A stretch of DNA of 64,000 bases from the NCBI RefSeq assembly GCF_001657485.1, contig NZ_LXFU01000034.1, positions 55,836 to 119,835 on the forward strand, in the 5' to 3' direction. Shown here in pieces: positions 55,105-63,965 of the stretch. Position 1 is the stretch's first letter, and every line of letters begins with the position of its first letter. Below the pieces are notes generated by a model. It searched no databases. It worked only from the letters and a program-made list of their open reading frames with translations, and had not been told where the DNA came from. This stretch comes from Rhizobium sp. WYCCWR10014 (GTDB lineage Bacteria > Pseudomonadota > Alphaproteobacteria > Rhizobiales > Rhizobiaceae). Both the position numbers and the translations under genes were made by a program.

Positions 55105-55284
55105 ATGTCACGGTCATTCTCTAAAGACGATTATGAAATACAATCCTCAGTCGTGCCCTTGAGGGCGCCGAGTCAGCGAGCACTGCATAATTTTCGAGAG
55201 TCAGAAATCAGCTTATCGGATATGGTTCGGAATGCGTTGCAATGTCCCCATCTGGCCGTCGCCGCACAATGGAAATTGGCCTAA
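55105..55284 (+). CDS. Small ORF coupled to the histidine kinase
   Basis: Frame of 59 codons, MSRSFSKDDYEIQSSVVPLR then APSQRALHNFRESEISLSDM then VRNALQCPHLAVAAQWKLA. GGAGGAG stands nine bases before the ATG, and its stop is three bases before the kinase ATG. The size and place recall the NepR anti-sigma factors beside HWE kinases, but the NepR consensus is not visible. It may be a leader or a partner of the kinase. Confidence 0.55.
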   Translation: MSRSFSKDDYEIQSSVVPLRAPSQRALHNFRESEISLSDMVRNALQCPHLAVAAQWKLA

Positions 55285-55287
55285 AAG

Positions 55288-56823
55288 ATGATCGGTGGCG
55301 ATAAATACGTTGGCTCCGTAGGAAAAGCATCGCTCGCGATCATCGCGCTGATGTTTCTGTCATTGACCACCCTCTTGTCGCTCTGGCTCATATCCAGTTA
55401 CGAGACAGCGGTTCGCCGGGGCGATGAGCGTGTCAGCGCCGCTTCCAAAATCGTTGCAGCAAACGCGAATTGGTTGAATTCCCTTGCTCGGGAGACCCTG
55501 CACCGAATTGATGATGCTCTGGGGCCGAGCACATCTTTGCCCGGCCCGGCCCGCGTGCGCGATCTCGACGCTGCCGTCTATGACCTTCCTCCTCAGGCGA
55601 CTGCCTATGTCATCGGGGCTGATGGAGAAACGCTCTATTCAAATGATCGCAATATCCGGCCGATCAACGTTACGGACCGCGACTACTTCGTTCGGCTGAG
55701 AAACGGTGCTGACGAATATACATCCCCGCTGATCGTCAGCCGCCTTACCCAGCGGCAGATATTCGTCTTCAGCCGCAGGCTCGAACGAAATGGCGTGTTC
55801 GCCGGCGTCGCCGTGATTGCCTTCGACGCGACCATCCTCAGGCCAATATGGGACGCGGTCGCGATAGGCGAGAACTCGATTGTCAGCTTCATAAGACGCG
55901 ACGGGCAACTTATCGCCCGATACCCGGAACCTGCCGGACCAGTCGATATGCGAAACCACAAGCTGTTTACCGACTATATGAGGAAGGCGACATCAGGCAC
56001 ATATCGCTCCGTGTCGCCAGTCGACAATGAAGATCGCCTGGTCGCCTACCGAATCCTCGAACGCACGCCTTTTGTGGCCATTGCTTCGGCAGATATCCAT
56101 GTGATCATGCAGCCCTTTTGGGAGGATGCCAAAATCGCGGCTTTGCTGGTCGCTTTCGCCCTTGTCGGCGCTTTAGCCGCTGCATTGTGGATTCAGAACC
56201 TCATCAAGGTGGACACATTGCACACAAGGCAGCTTGCGGATGCGTTGCGATCGAATGAAACGCTCATGCGCGAGATACATCATCGAGTGAAGAACAACCT
56301 GCAGACGGTGATGGCCCTGCTGCGCTTGCAGGGTTTTGAACCGGAGGCTGTTCAAAAATTAAATGAGCGGATCTCTGCGATGTCCGCAGTTCACGAGCAG
56401 ATGTACGGCTTCGACCAGTTTAGCGGAATCTCTGCTCGAGAATTCATTCCATCATTCGTTAAGACGCTGGTCGACGTCCATGGTCGCGCCGTTTCCGTCG
56501 ACTTTGAAATCGACGACATCGTGATTGCAGCCGACAAGGCAACGCCGTTTGCCCTCCTGCTCAACGAGTTGATTGCCAACAGCATGAAATACGCGTTCGA
56601 CGGCCGGGCATCGGGAAATATTCGCGTCATGCTGCACGTGACCGAAGGAGAGGAATCCCAACTTACCGTCGCTGACGACGGGATTGGATTCGATGGCCGA
56701 TCGGACAGCGCCGGGATGGGCACGCGGCTGATCAAAGCCTTCGTAAATCAACTGCATGGCGAGGCGAGATATAATCGCCTGGAAGGGACGCAATTTACGG
56801 CAACCCTCAAGCTTGGCGATTGA
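55288..56823 (+). CDS. Cache-domain sensor histidine kinase (HisKA_2 type)
   Basis: Membrane kinase of 511 residues. Membrane segments at about 13-36 and 282-303 flank a periplasmic dCache domain (about 40-275; ATAYVIGADGETLYSNDRNI). The dimerisation helix has EIHHRVKNNLQTVMALLRLQ with the phosphoacceptor His at 331 or 332. The ATPase part has LLNELIANSMKYAF, DDGIGFDG and GMGTRLIKAFVNQLHGEARY. No response regulator is next to it. The Cache domain suggests sensing of a small extracellular acid or amino acid. Confidence 0.88.
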   Translation: MIGGDKYVGSVGKASLAIIALMFLSLTTLLSLWLISSYETAVRRGDERVSAASKIVAANANWLNSLARETLHRIDDALGPSTSLPGPARVRDLDAAVYDLPPQATAYVIGADGETLYSNDRNIRPINVTDRDYFVRLRNGADEYTSPLIVSRLTQRQIFVFSRRLERNGVFAGVAVIAFDATILRPIWDAVAIGENSIVSFIRRDGQLIARYPEPAGPVDMRNHKLFTDYMRKATSGTYRSVSPVDNEDRLVAYRILERTPFVAIASADIHVIMQPFWEDAKIAALLVAFALVGALAAALWIQNLIKVDTLHTRQLADALRSNETLMREIHHRVKNNLQTVMALLRLQGFEPEAVQKLNERISAMSAVHEQMYGFDQFSGISAREFIPSFVKTLVDVHGRAVSVDFEIDDIVIAADKATPFALLLNELIANSMKYAFDGRASGNIRVMLHVTEGEESQLTVADDGIGFDGRSDSAGMGTRLIKAFVNQLHGEARYNRLEGTQFTATLKLGD

Positions 56824-56996
56824 GCGAGAGTTAATCCGACGCCACGTCTCCGTCCAAAGCAAGCCTTCGGTTATCCCCGCCGCATCGGGGGCACTTTTCA
56901 TTGGGCTTGGGACGACACATTTTCCAGATGCCCTGCCGGTCGTGCGGGATTTCCTCGCCGTCGGCTTGCTCAATTCAGATGTCACTGGAGCAGAAC

Positions 56997-57320
56997 ATGA
57001 CGAAAGTTCCTACCATAGCTCGTATCTGGCGTGGCCGCACGAAGCCGGAACTCGCTGATGAGTATGAAGCCTACAACCGCGCGGAGGGAATTCCTCCACT
57101 GCTAAAGACAGCACTCGACGTTCAACTGTTGCGCGAAGACCGTGAGGATGAGACGTGGTTCACGACAATTTCGTACTGGGCCGACGTGGAATCGATGACC
57201 GCGTTTACGAAAGGCGATCCACATCAGGTTCATCATCTTGAGCGGGACGCAGAACTACTTTGCGAACTTCCTGAGCGTATCCAGATACATAAAATAGTGG
57301 TCCCGCCTAGGTTGCGCTGA
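56997..57320 (+). CDS. ABM-like dimeric alpha/beta-barrel protein
   Basis: Protein of 107 residues, MTKVPTIARIWRGRTKPELA opening, with the strand-helix pattern of antibiotic-biosynthesis-monooxygenase-type proteins (RIWRGRTKPELADEYEAYNR, TTISYWADVESMTAFTKGDP). ATG 56997 follows GGAG by seven bases. Members range from monooxygenases to stress proteins, and no active-site residue can be named. It stands alone between the kinase and the LacI operon. Confidence 0.7.
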   Translation: MTKVPTIARIWRGRTKPELADEYEAYNRAEGIPPLLKTALDVQLLREDREDETWFTTISYWADVESMTAFTKGDPHQVHHLERDAELLCELPERIQIHKIVVPPRLR

Positions 57321-57397
57321 GAACCCCGCCCTTAGCATATCTCTGTGACGTCTCTGCTTCGTCTTGAGAGATCATCCGCGCGACATCAGAGTGAAAT

Positions 57398-57433
57398 CCA
57401 AAACGTTTTGGCTTGACTCCCAAAACGTTTTGG
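57398..57433. promoter_or_regulatory. Twin LacI operators in the promoter
   Basis: The perfect palindrome CCAAAACGTTTTGG occurs at 57398-57411 and again at 57420-57433, centres 22 bp apart, on the same face of the helix. TTGACT at 57413-57418 lies between them as a likely -35 box, and the second operator fills the spacer before GAATCT. The central CG with A/T arms is typical for LacI-family sites. Autorepression of the LacI gene and its operon is expected. Confidence 0.85.
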
Positions 57434-57464
57434 AGAATCTTTTTGTCACTTCGGGAGGAAGAGC

Positions 57465-58475
57465 TTGGCCAATCTCAAACAGCTTGCGCAATCGCTGGGA
57501 TTGTCGATCACCACGGTGTCGCGTGCGCTCGATGGTTATGCCGATGTGTCGGCTTCCACGCGCGAGCGGGTTCGGGAGGCCGCCGACAAGGTCGGCTACC
57601 GGCCGAATGCTTCGGCCCGCCGCCTCCGCAGGCAGCGCGCCGAACTGGTCGCCGTCACGCTGCCGAGCGATCCCGGCCATATCGGCCCTCCGCATTTCCT
57701 CGATATGTTGTCCGGCTGTGCCGAACATCTTGCTGCTGCCGGCCTCAATCTGGTGATTGCGCCGGTACCGCGCGGCGAGAGCGAACTCGACATCTGCCGC
57801 CGTTTCGTCGATGGCCGCCGCGTCGACGCCATGCTTCTCGTCCGCACCAAGCGGAAGGACGAGCGCGTCGAATTCCTGCAGTCGCGCGGTATTCCCTTCG
57901 TCACCAACGGCCGCACCGAAAGCCTGATGCCCCATCCCTATATCGATGGCGACGGCTTTGCCGGCTTTCGCGCCGCAACACTGCGCTTCCATGCCGCCGG
58001 CCACCGCCGCATCGGCCATATCGCTGGCCCGCAGGAATATTACTTCGCACATGATCGCTGCCGTGGCTGGCGGGCGGCGATGGAGGAATGCGGCCTTGCA
58101 ACCGACCTCTATGCCGAAGGCGCGCCATTGGAACAGGGCGGTTATCTCGCAGCACTCGAACTTCTGCGCCAACCGTCGCGTCCGACCGCACTCGTCTGCG
58201 CCACCGACGAAATGGCGATCGGGGCACTGAGAGCGCTGCGCGAGGTCGATGGCGGCAATCAGATCAGCATTGTCGGCCATGACGATCTGCCGATGGGCGC
58301 CTTCACCAGCCCGCCGCTCTCGACCATGCGCATGACCGGCGAAAACCTCGGTGCGAGCTTCGCCTCGCTGCTGCTGCGCGCCATTGCCGGCGAACCCGCC
58401 GAAGAACTCCAGGAGCTTCACGCCATCGAATTCGTCGATCGCGACAGCCACCGCCGTCCGCTTAGAGCGGCATAG
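57465..58475 (+). CDS. LacI-family regulator
   Basis: Regulator of 336 residues. The N-terminal helix-turn-helix and hinge are complete (NLKQLAQSLGLSITTVSRAL, then VREAADKVGYRPNASARRLR), and the periplasmic-binding-protein-like effector domain ends with ALVCATDEMAIGALRALREV and SIVGHDDLPMGAFTSPPLST. It starts at TTG after GGGAGGAAGAGC. It is the first gene of a run that includes uptake and glycosidase genes and probably senses the imported sugar. Confidence 0.9.
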   Translation: MANLKQLAQSLGLSITTVSRALDGYADVSASTRERVREAADKVGYRPNASARRLRRQRAELVAVTLPSDPGHIGPPHFLDMLSGCAEHLAAAGLNLVIAPVPRGESELDICRRFVDGRRVDAMLLVRTKRKDERVEFLQSRGIPFVTNGRTESLMPHPYIDGDGFAGFRAATLRFHAAGHRRIGHIAGPQEYYFAHDRCRGWRAAMEECGLATDLYAEGAPLEQGGYLAALELLRQPSRPTALVCATDEMAIGALRALREVDGGNQISIVGHDDLPMGAFTSPPLSTMRMTGENLGASFASLLLRAIAGEPAEELQELHAIEFVDRDSHRRPLRAA

Positions 58476-58517
58476 ACAGAAGTGCATCTCAAACAAAGAA
58501 CAATGAAGGAGGAGAAG

Positions 58518-59792
58518 ATGAAACATACCCTATCACTTGGAATTCTGGCTTCGGCGGTGATGGCATTCGCCTCGCCGGTGCTTGCCCAGACGGTTTTCGT
58601 GTCCACCCAGCTTCGCCCGATCGAGGAGGCGACCGTCGTCCGCGAGGAACTCCTGAAGGACGTCGGCTCGGTTGATTACGTGGTCGAGGAGCCGCCGCAG
58701 TTTGCGGTGCGCATGGAGGCCGAACGTCAGGCCGGCAAGCGCACTGTCAGCCTCGTCGGTGCGCTGCATGGTGAGCTCTCGCCGCTTGCCGACAAGGACA
58801 CGCTCGAGCCGCTCGAGGATCTCGCCAAGAAGCTGGCCGCGAGCGGCATGCCGCAGTCGCTGCTCGACCTCGGCAAGCTCGGTAAACCGACCCAGCAGTA
58901 TATTCCCTGGATGCAGGCGACCTATGTGATGGCCGCCAAGAAGGAAGCGCTGCAATACCTGCCTGATGGCGCCGACGTAAACGCGCTGAACTACGATCAG
59001 TTGATCGAATGGGGCAAGAATATGCAGGAGGCCACCGGCCAGCCGCAGATCGGTTTCCCGGCCGGTCCGAAAGGGCTGATGGCGCGTTATTTCCAGGGTT
59101 ATTTCTATCCGTCCTTCACGGGGGGTGTCGTGCGCACCTTCCAGAGTGCGGATGCTGCCGCCGGCTGGGAGAAGCTGAAGGCGTTGTGGGCCTATGTGAC
59201 ACCGAACTCCACCAGCTACGACTTCATGCAGGAGCCGCTGGCTGCCGGCGAAGTCATGGTCGCCTGGGATCATATCGCCCGGCTCAAGAATGCCATTTCC
59301 GCCGCACCTGACGATTATGTCGTCTTCCCCGCCCCCGCCGGTCCCAAGGGTCGTGGCTACATGCCAGTCGTTGCCGGTCTCGCCATTCCGAAGGGCGCGC
59401 CTGACAAGGCCGGCGCAGCAAAAATCATCGAGCACCTTTCCATGCCGGACACGCAGCTCCTGACCGCCTCCAAGGTCGGCTTCTTCCCGACGCTGAACGT
59501 CAAGCTGCCGCCGGATCTCGATGCGGGCGTCGCCCTACTCGCCGGTGCGGTCACCGCCACCCAGGCTTCCAAGGACGCGGTCATCTCGCTGCTCCCGGTC
59601 GGCCTCGGCGACAAGGGCGGTGAGTTCAACAAGGTCTACATGGACAGTTTTCAGCGCATCGTGCTCCAGAACGAGCCCGTCGCCGACGTGCTGAAGGCCC
59701 AGGGCGCCACGATGGCCAAGCTGATGACCGACACGAAGGCTGCCTGCTGGGCGCCCGATGCCAAGAGCGACGGCCCCTGCCCGGTCGAATAA
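58518..59792 (+). CDS. Extracellular sugar-binding protein
   Basis: Periplasmic SBP_1-family protein of 424 residues. The Sec signal MKHTLSLGILASAVMAFASP ends near VLA-QTV. ATG 58518 follows AAGGAGGAGAAG; an upstream ATG at 58503 is less well placed. The protein ends with two cysteines (CWAPDAKSDGPCPVE). It is the uptake receptor for the permeases and ATPase downstream. A stem-loop separates it from the first permease. Confidence 0.87.
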   Translation: MKHTLSLGILASAVMAFASPVLAQTVFVSTQLRPIEEATVVREELLKDVGSVDYVVEEPPQFAVRMEAERQAGKRTVSLVGALHGELSPLADKDTLEPLEDLAKKLAASGMPQSLLDLGKLGKPTQQYIPWMQATYVMAAKKEALQYLPDGADVNALNYDQLIEWGKNMQEATGQPQIGFPAGPKGLMARYFQGYFYPSFTGGVVRTFQSADAAAGWEKLKALWAYVTPNSTSYDFMQEPLAAGEVMVAWDHIARLKNAISAAPDDYVVFPAPAGPKGRGYMPVVAGLAIPKGAPDKAGAAKIIEHLSMPDTQLLTASKVGFFPTLNVKLPPDLDAGVALLAGAVTATQASKDAVISLLPVGLGDKGGEFNKVYMDSFQRIVLQNEPVADVLKAQGATMAKLMTDTKAACWAPDAKSDGPCPVE

Positions 59793-59803
59793 TCCCCCCA
59801 TGA

Positions 59804-59830
59804 AGCGTCCGGGTGGAATGCCCGGGCGCT
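59804..59830 (+). promoter_or_regulatory. Intercistronic stem-loop after the binding-protein gene
   Basis: AGCGTCCGGG and CCCGGGCGCT form a ten-bp stem (one G-T pair) with a seven-base loop, starting 11 bases past the binding-protein stop. No T run follows. It matches the stems seen after two other binding-protein genes here. Confidence 0.55.
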
Positions 59831-59863
59831 CTTCCCAAACTCTGCTCGTCAAGGCGGGAGCCG

Positions 59864-60715
59864 ATGACCAATAGCCGACCTTGGATCCCCTATCTGCTGA
59901 TCCTGCCATCCGTCGCCTTTCTGGCGCTGCTCTTCGTCGTGCCGCTGGTGCAGACGATCTGGCTGGCGGTCTCGGATAATGGTGTGCCGTCGCTTGCGAA
60001 TACCGAGCGCATGGTGACCGATATCAATTTCACCCGCTCGGTGAAGAACACCTTCCTGCTGACGATCGCGGTCGTGCCGGTGCAGATCGCCCTTGCGCTT
60101 GCCATGGGCACGATGGTCGCCAAGGTCGGCCGCGGACGCGAGACGATCCTGTGGATCTGGACGATCCCGCTCGGCATTTCCGATCTCGCCGCCGGTCTCG
60201 TCTGGCTGTCGATCCTGCAGAATACCGGCTATCTGAATTCGCTGCTCTTCGGCCTCGGCATCATCAGTCGGCAGACAAGCTGGCTTTCCTACCAGACGCC
60301 GGTCGCGCTCTTCATCGCGATTGCGGTTGCCGAAATCTGGCGCGGCACGGCGATTGTCATGGTCATCATCGTCGCCGGTCTCAACCAGGTGCCGAAGGAA
60401 TTCAAGGAAGCAGCCGAAATCTTCGGGGCTGGCCCGTGGACGCGCTTCTGGCGCATCACCCTGCCGCTGATCCGCCCGGCTCTGCAATCGGCGCTGATCC
60501 TGCGCACCGTGCTCGCCTTCGAGGTCTTCGCGGTGGTCTATGCGCTCGGCGGGCGCAATTTCCCTGTTCTCGTGGGCGAGGCCTACAACTGGCAGAACCA
60601 GAACCAGAACTACAGCGTCGCTGCCGCCTATGCGGTGCTGATCATGATCATCTCGCTTGCCGCCACGCTCATCTATCTGAAGGCCTTGAAAGTCGATCCG
60701 GAGCGCCTGCCATGA
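59864..60715 (+). CDS. Carbohydrate ABC transporter permease (MalF type)
   Basis: Permease of 283 residues with six membrane segments. The EAA loop is EFKEAAEIFGAGPWTRFWRI then TLPLIRPALQSALIL. ATG 59864 follows GGCGGGAG. Its stop overlaps the next permease start in ATGA. Confidence 0.87.
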   Translation: MTNSRPWIPYLLILPSVAFLALLFVVPLVQTIWLAVSDNGVPSLANTERMVTDINFTRSVKNTFLLTIAVVPVQIALALAMGTMVAKVGRGRETILWIWTIPLGISDLAAGLVWLSILQNTGYLNSLLFGLGIISRQTSWLSYQTPVALFIAIAVAEIWRGTAIVMVIIVAGLNQVPKEFKEAAEIFGAGPWTRFWRITLPLIRPALQSALILRTVLAFEVFAVVYALGGRNFPVLVGEAYNWQNQNQNYSVAAAYAVLIMIISLAATLIYLKALKVDPERLP

Positions 60716-61569
60716 CCACGGACACCATCAGCACGGCCGCAGACACACCCAAAGCGGCCGGCTTCATCTCCTCGCGCCGCTGGCTGCTCTGGAGCGGCAT
60801 CGCAGCGCTTTGCGCCTGGGTGTTGGTGCCGATCTATCTGGTGGCACTCGGCGCACTTGGCGGTCGCCAGGGCGTCTATATCTGGCCGAAGACCGGTCTT
60901 CCCACTGGCATATCGCTGGAGCCCTTCATTCTCTTCCTGAAGACCGAAGGCGTCGTCCAGTCCTTCCTCAATTCGCTGGGGGCAGCCGGCATTACGGTGG
61001 CGCTTTCGATCCTGCTCGGCGCGCCCGCCGGTTATGCGCTCGCCCGCTATGATTTCCGCGGCAAGGACAGCTACCGCCTTCTGGTGCTGCTGACCCGCGC
61101 CTTCCCGCTGGCAATCCTGGCGCTGCCGCTGACGGTCTCCTTCATCCGGCTCGGCCTCTACGACACGATCCTCGGCGTCGGCCTTATCCATACGGTCCTG
61201 GCGCTGCCGTTTGCGGCACTCGTCACGCAAGGGATTTTCCTCGGCGTGCCGAAGGAGTTGGAGGAAGCCGCCTGGGTATTCGGCTGCACGCGCATCCAGG
61301 CCTTCTTCAAGGTGGTGGCACCCTTGGCGCTTCCCGGCATCGTCGCGACCGCTGTCTTTGCCTTCGTCATCTCATGGAACGAGGTCTTTGCTGCCTCGGT
61401 GCTGACGGTACGCAACCGAACGCTGACCGCCTACCTGCTGACCGTGCTGTCGGAAAGCCCCATGCATTACCGTTTTGCCGGGGGCCTGATGCTCATCCTT
61501 CCCTCGGTTGTCTTCATCTTCGCGGTCAGACGTTACCTCTTCGCGATCTGGGGCATTTCCTCCAAATAA
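60712..61569 (+). CDS. Carbohydrate ABC transporter permease (MalG type)
   Basis: Permease of 285 residues, with an N-terminal cytoplasmic stretch of about 24 residues and six membrane segments. The EAA loop is ELEEAAWVFGCTRIQAFFKV then VAPLALPGI. The ATG overlaps the stop of the preceding permease. Together they form the channel for the sugar bound by the protein at 58518-59792. Confidence 0.87.
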   Translation: MTTDTISTAADTPKAAGFISSRRWLLWSGIAALCAWVLVPIYLVALGALGGRQGVYIWPKTGLPTGISLEPFILFLKTEGVVQSFLNSLGAAGITVALSILLGAPAGYALARYDFRGKDSYRLLVLLTRAFPLAILALPLTVSFIRLGLYDTILGVGLIHTVLALPFAALVTQGIFLGVPKELEEAAWVFGCTRIQAFFKVVAPLALPGIVATAVFAFVISWNEVFAASVLTVRNRTLTAYLLTVLSESPMHYRFAGGLMLILPSVVFIFAVRRYLFAIWGISSK

Positions 61570-61582
61570 CGGGACCAGAGAT

Positions 61583-62641
61583 ATGGCCAATATTGTCATC
61601 GACCGCATCCGCAAGAGCTTCGGAGCCTTCCAGGCGCTGAAAGAGGTCTCGCTGACGATCAACGACGGCGAATTCGTCTCGCTGCTCGGTCCGTCCGGCT
61701 GCGGCAAGACCACGCTGCTGCGCATCATCGCCGGCCTCGAGACCGCAACGTCGGGAGATGTCCGCATCGGCGACAAGTCGGTGATCGGCTTGCCTCCCAA
61801 GGATCGCGGCCTTGCGATGGTATTCCAGAACTACGCCGTCTTTCCGCATATGACGGTCTACGAAAACGTCGCCTTCGGGCTGCGGATGCAGAAGGCCGAC
61901 GACGCACGCGTGAAGGCGCAGGTCGAGAAGGCCGCCGGCCTGTTGCATATCGAGCAATATCTCGACCGCTACCCGAACAAGCTTTCCGGCGGCCAGCGCC
62001 AGCGCGTTGCGGTCGCTCGCGCCCTTGCCGTCGAACCGAAGGTTCTGCTGATGGACGAGCCGCTTTCGAACCTCGACGCGCTGCTCCGTCTCGAAATGCG
62101 CACGGAGCTCAAGACCGTGCTGCAATCGGCAGGCACCACGACGATCTATGTCACCCACGACCAGACCGAAGCCATGGGCCTTTCCGACCGCATCGCCGTC
62201 ATGCATGGCGGCGTGGTCGAGCAGGTCGGCCATCCGGTCGAGATCTACAATCACCCGGCAACACGTTTCGTCGGCGGCTTCATCGGCAACCCGCCGATGA
62301 ATTTCATCAAGGTGGCGGTGACGAACAGCCAGGTGGCGGCAGGCGCCGAGCAGCTCGCCGCGCCGCAGGGATCAGGCAATGAAGTGATCCTTGGCCTGCG
62401 CGGCGAAGCCGTCGAACTCGCGCCGCTGCCGCAGGGTCTCGAAATGAGGGTACGCGTTGCCGAGCCGATGGGCTCGCACCTGCTTCTGACCGGCTCGATC
62501 CACGACCAGCCGGTCCGCGTCATCCTGCCGGCCTCGGAAACCGTAAAGAGCGGCGACACGATCGGTCTGAAGCTCGACCAGAAGCGCATCACCTGGCTTT
62601 CGCCCGAAAGCGGCAAGTCCTTTCCGGCCGTCTTGGCCTAA
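61583..62641 (+). CDS. ABC transporter ATP-binding protein (UgpC/MalK type)
   Basis: ATPase of 352 residues. Walker A GPSGCGKTT is at 36-44, the signature is [14 protein letters not shown], Walker B is [11 protein letters not shown], and a TOBE domain is C-terminal. It starts 13 bases after the permease stop and is followed 19 bases later by the glycosidase gene, all one transcript. Confidence 0.9.
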   Translation: MANIVIDRIRKSFGAFQALKEVSLTINDGEFVSLLGPSGCGKTTLLRIIAGLETATSGDVRIGDKSVIGLPPKDRGLAMVFQNYAVFPHMTVYENVAFGLRMQKADDARVKAQVEKAAGLLHIEQYLDRYPNKLSGGQRQRVAVARALAVEPKVLLMDEPLSNLDALLRLEMRTELKTVLQSAGTTTIYVTHDQTEAMGLSDRIAVMHGGVVEQVGHPVEIYNHPATRFVGGFIGNPPMNFIKVAVTNSQVAAGAEQLAAPQGSGNEVILGLRGEAVELAPLPQGLEMRVRVAEPMGSHLLLTGSIHDQPVRVILPASETVKSGDTIGLKLDQKRITWLSPESGKSFPAVLA

Positions 62642-62660
62642 GAATACCGGAGCATCCGAG

Positions 62661-63965
62661 ATGAACATGCATATCGACCAGGCGAAGCGCATCCTCGCCG
62701 CCAACGATCGCGGCGGCTATACGGTGCCGACAGACCGGCTCTATCCCTTCCAGTGGAACTGGGATTCAGCCTTCGTCGCCATGGGCTTCGCGCTCTACGA
62801 TATCGATCGCGCCTATCGCGAGCTGGAACGGCTGGTCGAGGGCCAGTGGGCGGACGGAATGATCCCGCATATCGTCTTCCACGCGCCAAGCGAAACCTAT
62901 TTCCCGGGACCGAACGTCTGGCGCACGACGCACACGATCCCGACCTCCGGCATAACCCAGCCGCCGGTCTTCGCGATCGCGCTGCGCAAGCTGCATGAAG
63001 CCGCGGGCAACGATGCCGAGACGCGCACCCTGCCCCTCTACGAGGCGGCGCTGAGATGGCACCGCTGGTGGTATTCCGCCCGCGATCCCGATGGCACCGG
63101 GCTCGTCGCGCTGCTGCATCCCTGGGAAAGCGGCAGCGACAATTCTCCCGCCTGGGACATCGCGCTCGCTCGTGTACCCACCACCACCGATACCCCCGTC
63201 GTGCGCAAGGATACCGGCCATGTCGATGCCGACATGCGCCCGCGCGACGAGGATTACCGTCGCTTCATCCATCTCGTCGATACCTATGCCGCCTGCGGCT
63301 GGGATCCGGCGAGACAATGGGAAAAGGCGCCCTTCAAGGTCGCCGAGATCCAGACGACCGCCATCCTGCTCAAGGCGGGCGAGGACCTAGAGCACCTTGC
63401 CCGCCTGTTCGGCCGGACCGGGGACGCGATCGAGATCGCTGCCTTCAACAACCGCACACGCAAGGCGATGACGGCCCAATGGCGGCCGGACCTTGCCCGC
63501 TTCGTCTCGCGAGACCTGATCTCCGGTGAAGATGTCGAAGCCGCAACGCAAGCCGGTTTCATCCCTCTCCTCTCGCTGGATCTGGACAAGCATGTTGCCG
63601 ACGCGCTGGTTTCGGAAATGAAAGCCTGGTCCAAGGGCCTCAAGGTCGCCTTTCCCACCACCAAGCCGGGCATCGCCAGCTGGGAGCCGAAGCGTTACTG
63701 GCGCGGCCCCGCCTGGGCGATCATCAACTGGCTTCTGATCGATGGATTGAATCGCAATGGCCATGCGGATGTCGCCGAAGAGCTGCGGCAATCCACCGTC
63801 GCAGCGATCGAAACGGAAGGTTTTGCCGAATATTTCGATCCGGTCACCGGCCAAGGCTGCGGTGGCCTCGGCTTTTCCTGGACGGCTGCGGCCTATCTGT
63901 GGCTTGAGCGAGGCGGAGTCCTAGAGTCTGTCAGGGTTATTTTGAACCATACCCTGCATGTCTGA
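62661..63965 (+). CDS. GH63-like glycosidase, 3' end replaced by IS sequence
   Basis: Cytoplasmic (alpha/alpha)6-barrel glycosidase of 434 residues, of the bacterial mannosylglycerate/glucosylglycerate hydrolase type. Motifs include YPFQWNWDSAFVAMGFALYD, LLHPWESGSDNSPAWD with a likely catalytic Asp, and RYWRGPAWAIINWLL. It should hydrolyse what the adjacent transporter imports, perhaps a glucosyl- or mannosyl-glycerate. The last 13 residues (ESVRVILNHTLHV) are encoded by the end of an IS630-type element inserted at TA 63922-63923, so the native C-terminus is lost. Activity is uncertain. Confidence 0.75.
   Translation: MNMHIDQAKRILAANDRGGYTVPTDRLYPFQWNWDSAFVAMGFALYDIDRAYRELERLVEGQWADGMIPHIVFHAPSETYFPGPNVWRTTHTIPTSGITQPPVFAIALRKLHEAAGNDAETRTLPLYEAALRWHRWWYSARDPDGTGLVALLHPWESGSDNSPAWDIALARVPTTTDTPVVRKDTGHVDADMRPRDEDYRRFIHLVDTYAACGWDPARQWEKAPFKVAEIQTTAILLKAGEDLEHLARLFGRTGDAIEIAAFNNRTRKAMTAQWRPDLARFVSRDLISGEDVEAATQAGFIPLLSLDLDKHVADALVSEMKAWSKGLKVAFPTTKPGIASWEPKRYWRGPAWAIINWLLIDGLNRNGHADVAEELRQSTVAAIETEGFAEYFDPVTGQGCGGLGFSWTAAAYLWLERGGVLESVRVILNHTLHV

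Noticed and set aside
55105..55284. Small ORF as a NepR anti-sigma factor
   Set aside because: Size and position fit, but the Leu-Arg...Glu-Pro-Pro/Leu core expected for NepR is not visible and no phyR or ecfG gene is adjacent.
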